Positions 1-7,059 of a stretch of DNA of 23,465 nt are shown here, piece after piece. Location: NCBI GenBank assembly GCA_003224635.1, contig QHZK01000119.1, positions 1-23,465 of the forward strand. Reading direction: 5' to 3'. Under the pieces are notes generated by a model. That model saw only the letters and a list, made by a program, of their open reading frames with translations. It did no database searches and was not told the origin of the DNA. The first letter of the stretch is position 1. Each line of letters starts with the position of its first letter. The DNA is from Acidobacteriota bacterium (lineage in GTDB: Bacteria > Acidobacteriota > Terriglobia > UBA7540). The position numbers and the translations under genes were made by a program.

Positions 1-1691
1 TCGAAGATGTCGCGGCGCTGGAACGTCGCCGACATCTCCAGGTGGTTTTGGATGAGGAAGCAGATCGTCTCGCGGTCCTGCGGCTCGATCCCGAGGCGGG
101 CGAAGATTTTTCCCATCGCCTCGAGACTTCCCCGCACGTGGTCGCCTCCCGGCTTGCCTTTGCCGACGTCGTGAAAAAGCAGGGAGAAGAACAGCAGCTC
201 CGGCTGCTCCAGCTCGGCGAGCACTTCCGAGAACTTCGGCTCCCAACTTTCACCAGCAGCGGAAGGCGGCGGGGAGGAGCGCCCTCCGAGGTCATGCAGG
301 TTTTGGATCGTCATGAACGAGTGCTCGTCGACCGTGTAGCGATGGTAGAAGTCACGGACCACCAGAGCGTCAATGGCGCGGAACTCCGGGAAAAGCGCGA
401 CCAGCAGACCCAACCGGTGCATCGCGCGCAGGGCTTCCGGGGCATGCGGCAGGACCAGGATGCGGCGCAGATGTTCCCAGGTTCCAGGGTACGCGGGTGC
501 GCGGTCGGCGACGGCGCGCAAAGCCTCTTCCACCCAGCGCTCCGCTTCGTGGCTGAGCTCGATTTTATGTCGGGCGACCATTTCAAAGAGGCTCAGCACC
601 GTGCCGACGTCGGCGAGCGCGGCCGGCCTGCGCGGAAAAATTCGGCCTCTCACCACGGAGAAATCCGCGCTCGACAGCCGCGACCTCCAATCTTGAAACA
701 GGCCGTAGAGCGAGGAGCGGGAGGGCGACGCTCCGTCCAGAAGCTGGGCGGTCAAGCGGTCAATCGAGCGGGCGTGGCGAAAATAGGCGCGCATCCAGTC
801 GGCCGGCGCGAGCGCCGGAGCGTCGGCCTTTCGGGCAGAGGCGGACCCGTGGCCGATGCCGAGAGAGGCGGCCTGGTCCTGAAGCTCATAGGTAAGAACG
901 TTCGCGTCGCGCTCCTGGCGATAGTGGAGAAAGCAGCGCGTGCCGGCAAGAAACTCAAACGCCTGGACCGCGGGCGCGCGCAGCGGGAGGGGCCACTGGC
1001 TCTCGGGGCTCATCCAGCGCCCTGACCGATCGAGTTCCCAGATCAGGGCTAGCCAGCGACTGACGTGATAGTCGCGCAGGCCGCCCGGCGCTTCCTTGAG
1101 GTTGGGCTCGAGGTGAAAGATCGTGCTGCCGTGCTTCTCATGCCGCTCTCGCGTGACCTCGAGGAGGTCGCCGACCAACTCGTGACGGTGCCGCGCCATC
1201 AGTTCAGGAATCACTTCGTTGCGCAGCCGCCCGAAAAGGTCCTGATCGCCGGCGAGGAACCGGCAGTCAAGAAGCGAGATGCTGAATTCCAGGTTGTCGC
1301 GGTGAAGCCGGCCGCACTCGGCAAGGGTTCGGGCCGAGTGCCCAACGCGGAGCCGCAGGTCCCACAGGGCTCTCGCCATCGCGGCCACGGGTTGGCGAAA
1401 CGACTCCGAAACCCGGCCGCTTTCGGAAAGGAAAAGCAGGTCGACATCCGAATAAGGGAACAGTTCCTGCCTTCCATAGCCGCCGACGGCGACCAGGCAA
1501 AAATTACCGGGCCCGGCTGGATCTGGGGAGAGCAGGTCCCGGTAGAGTTGCGTGACGACTTTGTCCACCAGCTTCGAACGCTCCCGCGCCGCCGCGAGGC
1601 CGTCGCCCGTGGTCTCGAACGCGTACCGGACCTTGGCGGATTCGCCGGCGTAGTGTTCGGCAAGGGTCGAAGAGGGGGCACTCGAGGACAT
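1..1691 (-). CDS. glnD: Protein-PII uridylyltransferase / uridylyl-removing enzyme GlnD, partial (C-terminus outside window)
   Basis: Cytoplasmic nitrogen sensor that adds UMP to PII when glutamine is low and removes it when glutamine is high. About 563 residues are visible and the frame runs off base 1; family members are roughly 850-950 residues, so the rest of the HD region and the ACT domains lie outside. The nucleotidyltransferase motif is clear: GGYGR at residues 70-74 and SDVDLLF at 81-87. HDVGKG at about 507-512 marks the HD phosphohydrolase domain used for deuridylylation. The ATG at 1691 is the only usable start, since an in-frame TGA lies about 23 codons upstream with no ATG, GTG or TTG between. 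No clear Shine-Dalgarno is visible. Its substrate gene glnB lies just upstream on the same strand, separated by a palindromic repeat. Identification is firm from the motifs and the partner. Confidence 0.95.
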   Translation of the reverse strand, partial: MSSSAPSSTLAEHYAGESAKVRYAFETTGDGLAAARERSKLVDKVVTQLYRDLLSPDPAGPGNFCLVAVGGYGRQELFPYSDVDLLFLSESGRVSESFRQPVAAMARALWDLRLRVGHSARTLAECGRLHRDNLEFSISLLDCRFLAGDQDLFGRLRNEVIPELMARHRHELVGDLLEVTRERHEKHGSTIFHLEPNLKEAPGGLRDYHVSRWLALIWELDRSGRWMSPESQWPLPLRAPAVQAFEFLAGTRCFLHYRQERDANVLTYELQDQAASLGIGHGSASARKADAPALAPADWMRAYFRHARSIDRLTAQLLDGASPSRSSLYGLFQDWRSRLSSADFSVVRGRIFPRRPAALADVGTVLSLFEMVARHKIELSHEAERWVEEALRAVADRAPAYPGTWEHLRRILVLPHAPEALRAMHRLGLLVALFPEFRAIDALVVRDFYHRYTVDEHSFMTIQNLHDLGGRSSPPPSAAGESWEPKFSEVLAELEQPELLFFSLLFHDVGKGKPGGDHVRGSLEAMGKIFARLGIEPQDRETICFLIQNHLEMSATFQRRDIF

Positions 1692-1809
1692 AATTGACGG
1701 CCGAAGGCGAGCCTCACTCTGCTGAAAGAGCCGCTCGAGGTCCGTGAGGGAACGCTTTCAAGCGTACCGAAACGAAACGTAAGAAACAGCTATGGTGACG
1801 ACTACCCCG

Positions 1810-1906
1810 CTGTAGCGGCGTCTATAATGGCGCTCTATGCCTGTCCTGGAAGGGAGCGCCGAAAAACGACGGTCCCTTCCACGGCAGGCTTCGACCGCCG
1901 CTACAG
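1810..1906. repeat. Palindromic CTGTAGC element, copy A
   Basis: Begins with CTGTAGCGGCG and ends with the complement CGCCGCTACAG. Inside are a GGCGCTC/GAGCGCC arm pair and a long arm containing GGCAGGCTTCGACCGCC, shared in inverse orientation with copies B and E. It lies in the 304-base gap between glnB and glnD, so it is probably transcribed if the two genes share an mRNA. Nothing else is recognisable in this gap. Confidence 0.85.
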
Positions 1907-1995
1907 AAGCCGCAGTTATTGTATTTTGCAATCTTCAGTAGTTGGGAATAAAGGGCGCATTGTCGGCGGGGCTGAAGCCGTGCCCTGACGCGGCT

Positions 1996-2334
1996 CTATA
2001 AGGCGGCGTCCCCCCGCTCCTCGTTTCGGATTCGGATGGCCTCGTCAACCCTGGACAAGAAAATCTTGCCGTCGCCGATTTTTCCGGTTCGAGCAATTTT
2101 GAGGATGGTCTGCACGGCCGAGTCCACCAGGTTGTCAGGCAGGACGGTCTCAATCTTGATTTTGGGCAGAAGGTCCACCGTATATTCATTGCCTCGGTAC
2201 ACCTCAGTGTGGCCCTTCTGCCGGCCATGCCCCCGCACTTCCGAAATGGTCATACCGTCCACGCCGATCTCCCGCAGGGCATCCCGGACAGAGTCCAGAC
2301 GGGAAGGCTGGATGATCGCTTCGAGTTTCTTCAT
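1996..2334 (-). CDS. glnB: Nitrogen regulatory protein PII
   Basis: Small trimeric signal protein that binds ATP/ADP and 2-oxoglutarate and adjusts nitrogen-assimilation enzymes and regulators. At 112 residues it has the normal PII length and begins MKKLEAIIQP, the usual first strand. The T-loop reads EVYRGNEYTVDLLPK, with Tyr51 at the position uridylylated in enteric PII. The presence of glnD downstream suggests that this Tyr is used. KIGDGKIF around residues 90-97 matches the second PII signature. An AGAGGAGA Shine-Dalgarno (2344-2351) sits 9 bases before the ATG. No amtB or glnA is adjacent, so whether it is GlnB or GlnK in role is inferred from linkage to glnD. Confidence 0.95.
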   Translation of the reverse strand: MKKLEAIIQPSRLDSVRDALREIGVDGMTISEVRGHGRQKGHTEVYRGNEYTVDLLPKIKIETVLPDNLVDSAVQTILKIARTGKIGDGKIFLSRVDEAIRIRNEERGDAAL

Positions 2335-2401
2335 GGACTCTCATCTCCTCTGAGAGGGCGGTCGTGGTATCCCGGTCGGTCGCTGGTCACCCGTCCCTCG
2401 C

Positions 2402-2430
2402 ATTATAGCGACGTGGGAGCGGGTTGGAAA
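2402..2430 (-). promoter_or_regulatory. Sigma-70 type promoter for glnB
   Basis: On the minus strand a perfect TATAAT (2402-2407) is preceded after 17 bases by TTTCCA (2425-2430), which matches four of six -35 positions. The start would be near 2395, giving an untranslated leader of about 60 bases before glnB. No sigma-54 GG/GC pair was seen, so this is a housekeeping-type promoter. Confidence 0.6.
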
Positions 2431-2431
2431 G

Positions 2432-2484
2432 ACCTGGAAAAGAGACCTGGAAAAGAGCCGTCGAAAAGAGTTGTTCGAAAAGAG
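2432..2484. repeat. Four GAAAAGAG direct repeats between divergent glnB and tRNA-fMet promoters
   Basis: GAAAAGAG occurs at 2437-2444, 2450-2457, 2463-2470 and 2477-2484, with periods of 13, 13 and 14 bases. The first two lie in an exact 13-base tandem (ACCTGGAAAAGAG). The block ends one base before the -35 box of the tRNA promoter and starts beside the glnB -35 box. It could bind a regulator of either promoter or act as an A-tract upstream element; slippage is the simplest origin. Confidence 0.7.
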
Positions 2485-2485
2485 C

Positions 2486-2514
2486 TTGGCAGTCAACCGA
2501 CATTTCGCTATACT
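2486..2514 (+). promoter_or_regulatory. Promoter of the initiator tRNA gene
   Basis: TTGGCA (2486-2491), a 17-base spacer and TATACT (2509-2514) give five of six matches in each hexamer at ideal spacing. The following bases CAGGGT are GC-rich, like the discriminators of stringently controlled stable-RNA promoters. A start 5 to 8 bases after the -10 box falls at 2519-2522, essentially on the first base of the mature tRNA (2520). Confidence 0.75.
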
Positions 2515-2519
2515 CAGGG

Positions 2520-2596
<77 letters not shown>

Positions 2597-2679
2597 ACGA
2601 AATCATGAGCCTACCGGGAATTGGGGGAAGCGCGAAGCGCCGCAAACCCCCAAGACCCGCACTAAGAGGAAACCACTTG

Positions 2680-2709
2680 GGGAGCCGATGCAGTCGGCTC
2701 CCTTTTTTT
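2680..2709 (+). terminator. Intrinsic terminator after tRNA-fMet
   Basis: A perfect 9-bp stem, GGGAGCCGA (2680-2688) with TCGGCTCCC (2694-2702), has a 5-base loop and is followed directly by seven T residues (2703-2709). It ends the tRNA transcript about 85 bases after the CCA and separates it from the downstream kinase gene. Confidence 0.93.
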
Positions 2710-2798
2710 ATTTCTTCAACCCCAGGCTCACGACCTTGCTGTTCGCCACTCGCTGGATATTCGGCACTGCGTTCCCGGAGACGTTCATCGTGGTTGTG

Positions 2799-4013
2799 AT
2801 GCTCGCGCGGCCGGATTCTACAGGTTGGCCCTTTTCGAACCGCTTTTACGCTATATTTAGGACCGCAGGAAGGGGGGCTCCCGGCAATGGCTTTGCTGTT
2901 CTCGACGAGGTTACAGGGCGCACCCTGGCGGAGGAGGCACTGGGCGCTTCAGAAGGCCGTTGCCAAATCCTTTTTGATGTCGTGCCCCAGCCGATGCTGG
3001 CCTATCGGCTGGACACTCTTCGCTTCATTGCAGTCAACGACGCTGCGGTTCGGCACTACGGATACTCGCGGCGAGAGTTTCTCACCATGACCATCAACGA
3101 CCTCTGCCTGCCCGACGACGATCCTTGGTCCGGTGCGGAACCTCCCCGCCTCGATCCTGCCGGCCCTCCCGGGCTCCGAACCACGTGGCGGCACCGGCAC
3201 AAAGACGGGACGCCCATCGATGTGGCGGTTTCCGGCGTGTCGTTGGTTTTCAACGGGCGGGCCCGCGTGATTGCTGTCAATGACATCACCGAGCGCAAGC
3301 GGGCCGAGGAGGAGCTCCGCCAGCTTTCTTCTCGTTTAGTGCGGTCGCAAGACGAGGAGCGCCGACGTATTGCGCGGGAGCTGCACGACGCGACCTCGCA
3401 GACCCTGGCTGCTCTGGCCATCAACCTCGGCGTCGTGAACGAGTCTGCCGGGAGCCTCAAGCCGGAAGCGCGTGAGGCCCTTGGCGACAGTTTCCGCCTG
3501 CTCGAAACCTGCACGCGGGAAATCCGCACCATGTCCTACCTGCTGCATCCTCCGATGCTGGAAGAGCTCAGCCTGCCCGGGGCGCTGCACTGGTATACGA
3601 GAGGCTTTACGGAGCGGAGCGGCACCCAGGTGTACCTCGAAATGCCGCCCGATCTTGGTGACGTTCCGGGTGATGTGGCGCTTACACTGTACCGGATCGT
3701 ACAAGAGAGCCTGGCCAACGTTTACCGGCACTCGGGAAGCCGGTCGGCAACAATCCGGCTGAGCCGGGAGCCCGGCGAGATCGTGCTCACCGTCGCCGAC
3801 CGGGGCCGGGGCATACCACCGGGAGTCTTGGAGCGGGATCTCGGGAAACAGAGCTCGGGGTCCTCTCCCGGTGTCGGAATAACAGGTATGAAAGAGAGGG
3901 CTCGGCAGCTCGGAGGCCGCCTGGAGATCCAGTCCGGCATCCAGGGGACAACCGTGACGGTAGTGCTGCCGCTTCTCCAGGAAGGAGCCCGTAGCGCCGG
4001 CTCTTCCGGGTAG
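2799..4013 (+). CDS. PAS-domain sensor histidine kinase, NarL/DegS type (HisKA_3 + HATPase)
   Basis: Autophosphorylating sensor kinase that should pass phosphate to the regulator encoded 71 bases downstream. In numbering from this ATG, a PAS domain covers about residues 50-165. It is followed by the dimerisation box RRRIARELHDATSQ with the probable phospho-His at 196, then an HATPase domain: N-box RIVQESLANVYRHS near 300-312, DRGRGIP near 334-340 and GVGITGMKERARQLGG near 359-374. No transmembrane segment is obvious in this form, so it is probably cytoplasmic. The frame is open upstream to an ATG at 2688, but that codon lies inside the tRNA terminator. A GTG at 2790, nine bases after a GGAG, is another possible start. 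The N-terminus is therefore uncertain while the domain assignment is firm. Confidence 0.88.
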   Translation: MLARPDSTGWPFSNRFYAIFRTAGRGAPGNGFAVLDEVTGRTLAEEALGASEGRCQILFDVVPQPMLAYRLDTLRFIAVNDAAVRHYGYSRREFLTMTINDLCLPDDDPWSGAEPPRLDPAGPPGLRTTWRHRHKDGTPIDVAVSGVSLVFNGRARVIAVNDITERKRAEEELRQLSSRLVRSQDEERRRIARELHDATSQTLAALAINLGVVNESAGSLKPEAREALGDSFRLLETCTREIRTMSYLLHPPMLEELSLPGALHWYTRGFTERSGTQVYLEMPPDLGDVPGDVALTLYRIVQESLANVYRHSGSRSATIRLSREPGEIVLTVADRGRGIPPGVLERDLGKQSSGSSPGVGITGMKERARQLGGRLEIQSGIQGTTVTVVLPLLQEGARSAGSSG

Positions 4014-4084
4014 AGTGGCCTCGTCAGCCAGCGCACCTCGACTCGGTGATCAGGTGTCACGAGCGATCGACTCCCGGGGGAGTC

Positions 4085-4741
4085 GTGAGCACCTTACGCA
4101 TCCTGATTGCGGATGATCACGACGTGGTGCGCCAGGGCTTGCGCGCGCTGCTCGAAACCCAGCCGGGATGGGAGATCTGCGGCGAGGCGGCAACGGGGCG
4201 CGAAACCGTAGAGAAGACCAGGAAGCTCAAGCCCGACATTGTGCTTCTCGACATCATCATGCCAGAGTTGAACGGCCTCGAAGCGTTGCGCCGAATCCGA
4301 AAGGCCAGGCCCGAAACGCAGGTGCTCGTCCTCACCATGCACGAGTCAGAGGACCTAATCGGCCAGGCGCTCAAAGCCGGCGCTCGCGGGTTCATGCTGA
4401 AATCGGACGCAGGGCGGGACCTGATCACCGCCATCGACGCTCTCAGCCGGCGCAAACCGTTCTTTACCTCCAAGGTCGAGCAAATGGTGCTCGAAGGCTA
4501 CCTGGAAGGCGCAGCGCCGGGCGCGACCGAAGAGGCCCCGCGCAGTCGCCTCTCCGCCCGCGAGCGCGAGATCGTCCAGCTCCTGGCAGAGGGCAGGACC
4601 AACAAGGAGATTGCCGCCCGACTGGAGATCAGCACGAAAACCGTGGAAACCCACCGGTCGAGCATCATGCACAAGCTCAATCTCCACTCGGTCGGGGAAC
4701 TCACCCGCTACGCCATCCGCAACAAGATCATCGAGCCGTAG
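4085..4741 (+). CDS. NarL/LuxR-family response regulator
   Basis: Receiver plus DNA-binding protein, presumably phosphorylated by the kinase encoded just upstream. From the GTG at 4085 it has 218 residues, normal for NarL-type regulators. The receiver begins LRILIADDHD, with the acidic pair in ADDH; the phospho-acceptor is Asp55 in DIVLLDIIMPELNG, followed by the switch Thr83 and Lys105 (MLKSD). The C-terminal helix-turn-helix is LSAREREIVQLLAEG ... NKEIAARLEISTKTVETHRS, a typical GerE domain. GGGGGAG precedes this GTG very closely (2 bases), and another in-frame GTG at 4046 would add 13 residues, so the start is moderately certain. Its stop codon is only two bases from the stop of the converging mutase gene. 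Confidence 0.9.
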   Translation: MSTLRILIADDHDVVRQGLRALLETQPGWEICGEAATGRETVEKTRKLKPDIVLLDIIMPELNGLEALRRIRKARPETQVLVLTMHESEDLIGQALKAGARGFMLKSDAGRDLITAIDALSRRKPFFTSKVEQMVLEGYLEGAAPGATEEAPRSRLSAREREIVQLLAEGRTNKEIAARLEISTKTVETHRSSIMHKLNLHSVGELTRYAIRNKIIEP

Positions 4742-4743
4742 CA

Positions 4744-6348
4744 TCAAATCGCCACGGACTCCTGATACTCGCCAAAGGCTCGGCGCATGGCGTCCGAAAT
4801 TTCGCCCACGGTCGCGTGCGCGTTGGTGGCGTCGAGAATCGCGGGCATCAGGTTGGGTTCGGAGCGCGCGGTCGCTTCGACTTGCTTTAACGCGGCGGTG
4901 ACGCGCGCGCTGTCGCGGCGGCGGCGCAGCTTCTGCAACCGTTCCACCTGGGCGCGCTCGATTTCGGGATCGATGCGCAGGAGGGGCAGCGAGGACGCTC
5001 CTTCCACAATGTAGCGATTGACGCCCACGACGGTCTGGTCCCCGGCTTCCACGGCCCTCTGGTATTCGTAGGCGGCTTGCTGGACCTCCCGCTGCACGTA
5101 GCCGGTCTCGATGGCGCTGAGGACTCCCCCGAGGGCATCAATCTTGCGGATGTACTCCTCCGCCTTCCCCTCGATTTGCGTGGTGAGGTTCTCGACAAAG
5201 TAGGAGCCTCCCAGCGGATCGACCGTGTTCGCGACGCCGGTTTCATGGGCCAGGATCTGCTGCGTGCGCAACGCGACGAGCGCGGAAGCTTCCGTGGGCA
5301 GTGCCAGGGCCTCATCGCGGGAGTTGGTGTGAAGGGACTGCGTCCCGCCCAGCACGGAGGCCAGGGCCTGGAGCGTGACGCGAACGATGTTGACGTCGGG
5401 CTGCTGCGCGGCCAGCGTGCTCCCGGCCGTCTGCGTGTGGAAGCGGAACAGCCACGACCGGGGATCGCGCGCCTTGAACCGTTCGCGCATGATCCGCGCC
5501 CACAGCCGGCGCGCGGCGCGGAATTTTGCCACTTCCTCGAGCAGGTCGTTGTGCGCGCTCAGGAAAAACGACAGGCGGGGCGCAAAGTCATCGACGGCGA
5601 GCCCCCGCGCGCGCGCCGCCTCGACATAGGCAATGGCGTTGGCCAGCGTGAAGGCCACCTCCTGGACGGCGGTCGAGCCTGCCTCGCGGATGTGATAGCC
5701 GCTGATCGAAATCGTGTTCCATTCGGGCGCCCGTTCGCGGCAGAAAGCGAAAATATCCGTGACCAGCCGCAGCGCCGGGCCGGGCGGATAAATGTACGTG
5801 CCGCGCGCGATGTATTCCTTCAGGATGTCGTTCTGCACCGTTCCCGAAAGTCTTGCGAGGTCGGCGCCTTGCTTTTCGGCCACCGCAAAATAGAGCGCCA
5901 GCAAGATCGCCGCGGTGGCGTTGATCGTCATCGAGCTTGAAACGCGATCAAGAGGAATGCCCTCAAAGAGAAGCTCCATGTCCTCGAGCGAGTCAATCGC
6001 CACGCCCACGCGGCCAACCTCGCCCCGCGCCAGAGGGTGGTCGGAGTCGAGTCCGATCTGGGTGGGCAGATCGAAGGCTACGGAGAGTCCCGTGGTGCCG
6101 TGCGAGAGGAGATAACGGTAGCGAGCGTTCGACTCGACCGCGCTGCCGAAGCCGGCGTACTGGCGCATGGTCCAGAGCCGGCTGCGGTAATGCGTGGGAT
6201 GGATGCCGCGCGTGAAAGGATATTGGCCCGGGAAACCCAGATCGCGTTCGCAGTCCCAGCCTTCGAGGTCGTCGGGCCTGTAGTACGCCTTGGTCTCGAG
6301 CCCCGAGGCGGTCTTAAACGCCGGCTTGTCCTTTTCGTGAGCGCTCAT
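4744..6348 (-). CDS. Methylmalonyl-CoA mutase, catalytic (alpha) subunit without B12 domain
   Basis: Interconverts methylmalonyl-CoA and succinyl-CoA in propionate and branched-chain carbon flow, using adenosylcobalamin. The 534 residues form only the TIM-barrel substrate domain, as in two-subunit archaeal-type mutases; the cobalamin-binding subunit is not in this window. RQYAGFG places Tyr64 where methylmalonyl-CoA mutase has its substrate Tyr, where isobutyryl-CoA mutase has Phe. ARGTYIYPP places Arg182 where the mutase has its CoA-carboxylate Arg, where isobutyryl-CoA mutase has Gln. SSSMTINATAAILLA, SISGYHIREAGST and RFHTQTAGSTLAAQQP are further family signatures. The start has no strong Shine-Dalgarno, and a heptad array begins 8 bases upstream of it. 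The gene converges on the response regulator with no terminator visible between them. Confidence 0.93.
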   Translation of the reverse strand: MSAHEKDKPAFKTASGLETKAYYRPDDLEGWDCERDLGFPGQYPFTRGIHPTHYRSRLWTMRQYAGFGSAVESNARYRYLLSHGTTGLSVAFDLPTQIGLDSDHPLARGEVGRVGVAIDSLEDMELLFEGIPLDRVSSSMTINATAAILLALYFAVAEKQGADLARLSGTVQNDILKEYIARGTYIYPPGPALRLVTDIFAFCRERAPEWNTISISGYHIREAGSTAVQEVAFTLANAIAYVEAARARGLAVDDFAPRLSFFLSAHNDLLEEVAKFRAARRLWARIMRERFKARDPRSWLFRFHTQTAGSTLAAQQPDVNIVRVTLQALASVLGGTQSLHTNSRDEALALPTEASALVALRTQQILAHETGVANTVDPLGGSYFVENLTTQIEGKAEEYIRKIDALGGVLSAIETGYVQREVQQAAYEYQRAVEAGDQTVVGVNRYIVEGASSLPLLRIDPEIERAQVERLQKLRRRRDSARVTAALKQVEATARSEPNLMPAILDATNAHATVGEISDAMRRAFGEYQESVAI

Positions 6349-6355
6349 GGGAGAA

Positions 6356-6436
6356 CAGGTTCTAGGTTCCAGGTTTCAGGCGCCAGGTATTGGCCGGGTT
6401 CGAGGGGAAACCTGACACCTGGAACCTGGAACCTAT
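6356..6436. repeat. Heptad array with inverted heptad arm between mutase and membrane-protein genes
   Basis: Five 7-base units on the plus strand (CAGGTTC, TAGGTTC, CAGGTTT, CAGGCGC, CAGGTAT; 6356-6390) are followed by an inverted set (AACCTGA, CACCTGG, AACCTGG, AACCTAT; 6409-6436). The two arms could pair in RNA. Read on the minus strand, the array starts at the TAG stop codon (6433-6435) of the membrane-protein gene and ends just before the mutase ATG. Confidence 0.85.
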
Positions 6437-6660
6437 CTCACGCTTCGCGCCTTCGCAAATGAGTAAAGGCAGAAGATGATGAGAAGAACGGTGAAGCCGG
6501 CGACCAAGCCGAAGGCGGTGAGGCCAACGGACGGGGCCTGGCGGTAGTCCCGCCATTCCGCGAACGAGACCGCAGCGCCGGCCACAGCCAGGCACAGGAA
6601 TGCCACGCCCACGACCATGTGGAAGGTCCTCTGCGCGTGGCGAAACAGCCGAGATAACAT
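6433..6660 (-). CDS. Small two-helix membrane protein, function unknown
   Basis: A 75-residue protein is predicted from the ATG at 6660, with a GGAG 11 bases upstream. A longer in-frame start at 6762 would add 34 residues of Ala/Pro/Arg-rich sequence that does not look coding. There are two hydrophobic segments, about residues 14-32 (MVVGVAFLCLAVAGAAVSF) and 47-68 (LTAFGLVAGFTVLLIIFCLY). A polar stretch, AEWRDYRQAPS, lies between them and a short basic tail KARSVR follows. It is not recognised as a named family. It lies upstream of the mutase on the same strand and could share a transcript, but nothing links it to that enzyme. The stop codon lies inside a heptad repeat. Confidence 0.6.
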   Translation of the reverse strand: MLSRLFRHAQRTFHMVVGVAFLCLAVAGAAVSFAEWRDYRQAPSVGLTAFGLVAGFTVLLIIFCLYSFAKARSVR

Positions 6661-6913
6661 CGTTAGGGCAGCTCCAGCGGCAGCCGCGCAGGGATTGCGG
6701 GTCGGTGCGCCGCTCCCTGGTCGTCGCGCTTCTGCGGGAAGGGGCGACCGTACGCCTTGCACAGAATTCCCTATGCTATCTTAAGAAGGAATCGCAAACC
6801 ACGTCAATTCGGATTCTGGTAGTGGTGTGACACCACTACCCGGATTCTTAACTGAGGGCCGCGAAGCGGCGTCATGAGGCGCAAAGCGACGCGCGAGTGG
6901 AGAGCCCCTATCC
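6661..6913. other. Intergenic region upstream of ffh and of the small membrane protein
   Basis: About 250 bases precede the ffh promoter in the gap between two divergent transcription units. No convincing reading frame is seen. The recognisable content is the palindrome with flanking direct repeats at 6810-6848, listed separately. Confidence 0.5.
6810..6848. repeat. 23-base palindrome flanked by 8-base direct repeats
   Basis: GGTAGTGGTGT (6818-6828), one central G, then its exact complement ACACCACTACC (6830-6840) form a perfect odd palindrome. It is bracketed by CGGATTCT at 6810-6817 and again at 6841-6848. No T tract follows, so it is not an intrinsic terminator. It could be an operator or a small insertion with a target duplication. 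Confidence 0.75.
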
Positions 6914-6942
6914 TTGACTTGCGGCGGTCCGTGCAACATACT
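6914..6942 (+). promoter_or_regulatory. Promoter of the ffh-rpsP cluster
   Basis: TTGACT (6914-6919), a 17-base spacer and CATACT (6937-6942) match the sigma-70 consensus well. The start would be near 6949, giving a leader of about 110 bases before ffh. A perfect 10-base palindrome, ATGATATCAT (6951-6960), sits at the predicted start of transcription and could be an operator. The leader can form a 7-bp GC-rich stem (GGCGGGC with GCTCGCC). Confidence 0.65.
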
Positions 6943-7059
6943 ACAAATTCATGATATCATTACGTATTTTCCGTGTGGCGGGCTTCGAGGCGGCCGCTCG
7001 CCCCAAGGGAGCACCAGGGCTAGAAGGGATGGACTGACCCGAAGGCTGGGAAGACCCCA

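Noticed and set aside
42..1697. Two long plus-strand frames opposite glnD
   Set aside because: They are antisense shadows; the minus strand carries GlnD nucleotidyltransferase and HD motifs in one continuous frame, and the plus-strand products match no family.
2335..2440. Sigma-54 promoter for glnB
   Set aside because: No GG...GC pair with the required 10-base spacing was seen; a sigma-70 type promoter with a perfect TATAAT explains expression.
2688..2798. ATG at 2688 as start of the histidine kinase
   Set aside because: The codon lies in the stem of the tRNA terminator, so a transcript from there could not be made efficiently and no Shine-Dalgarno is possible.
6943..7059. 4.5S SRP RNA gene in the ffh leader
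   Set aside because: The conserved SRP tetraloop region (GGAAGCAG-type) is missing and the length and fold do not fit; it is better read as a 5' untranslated leader.
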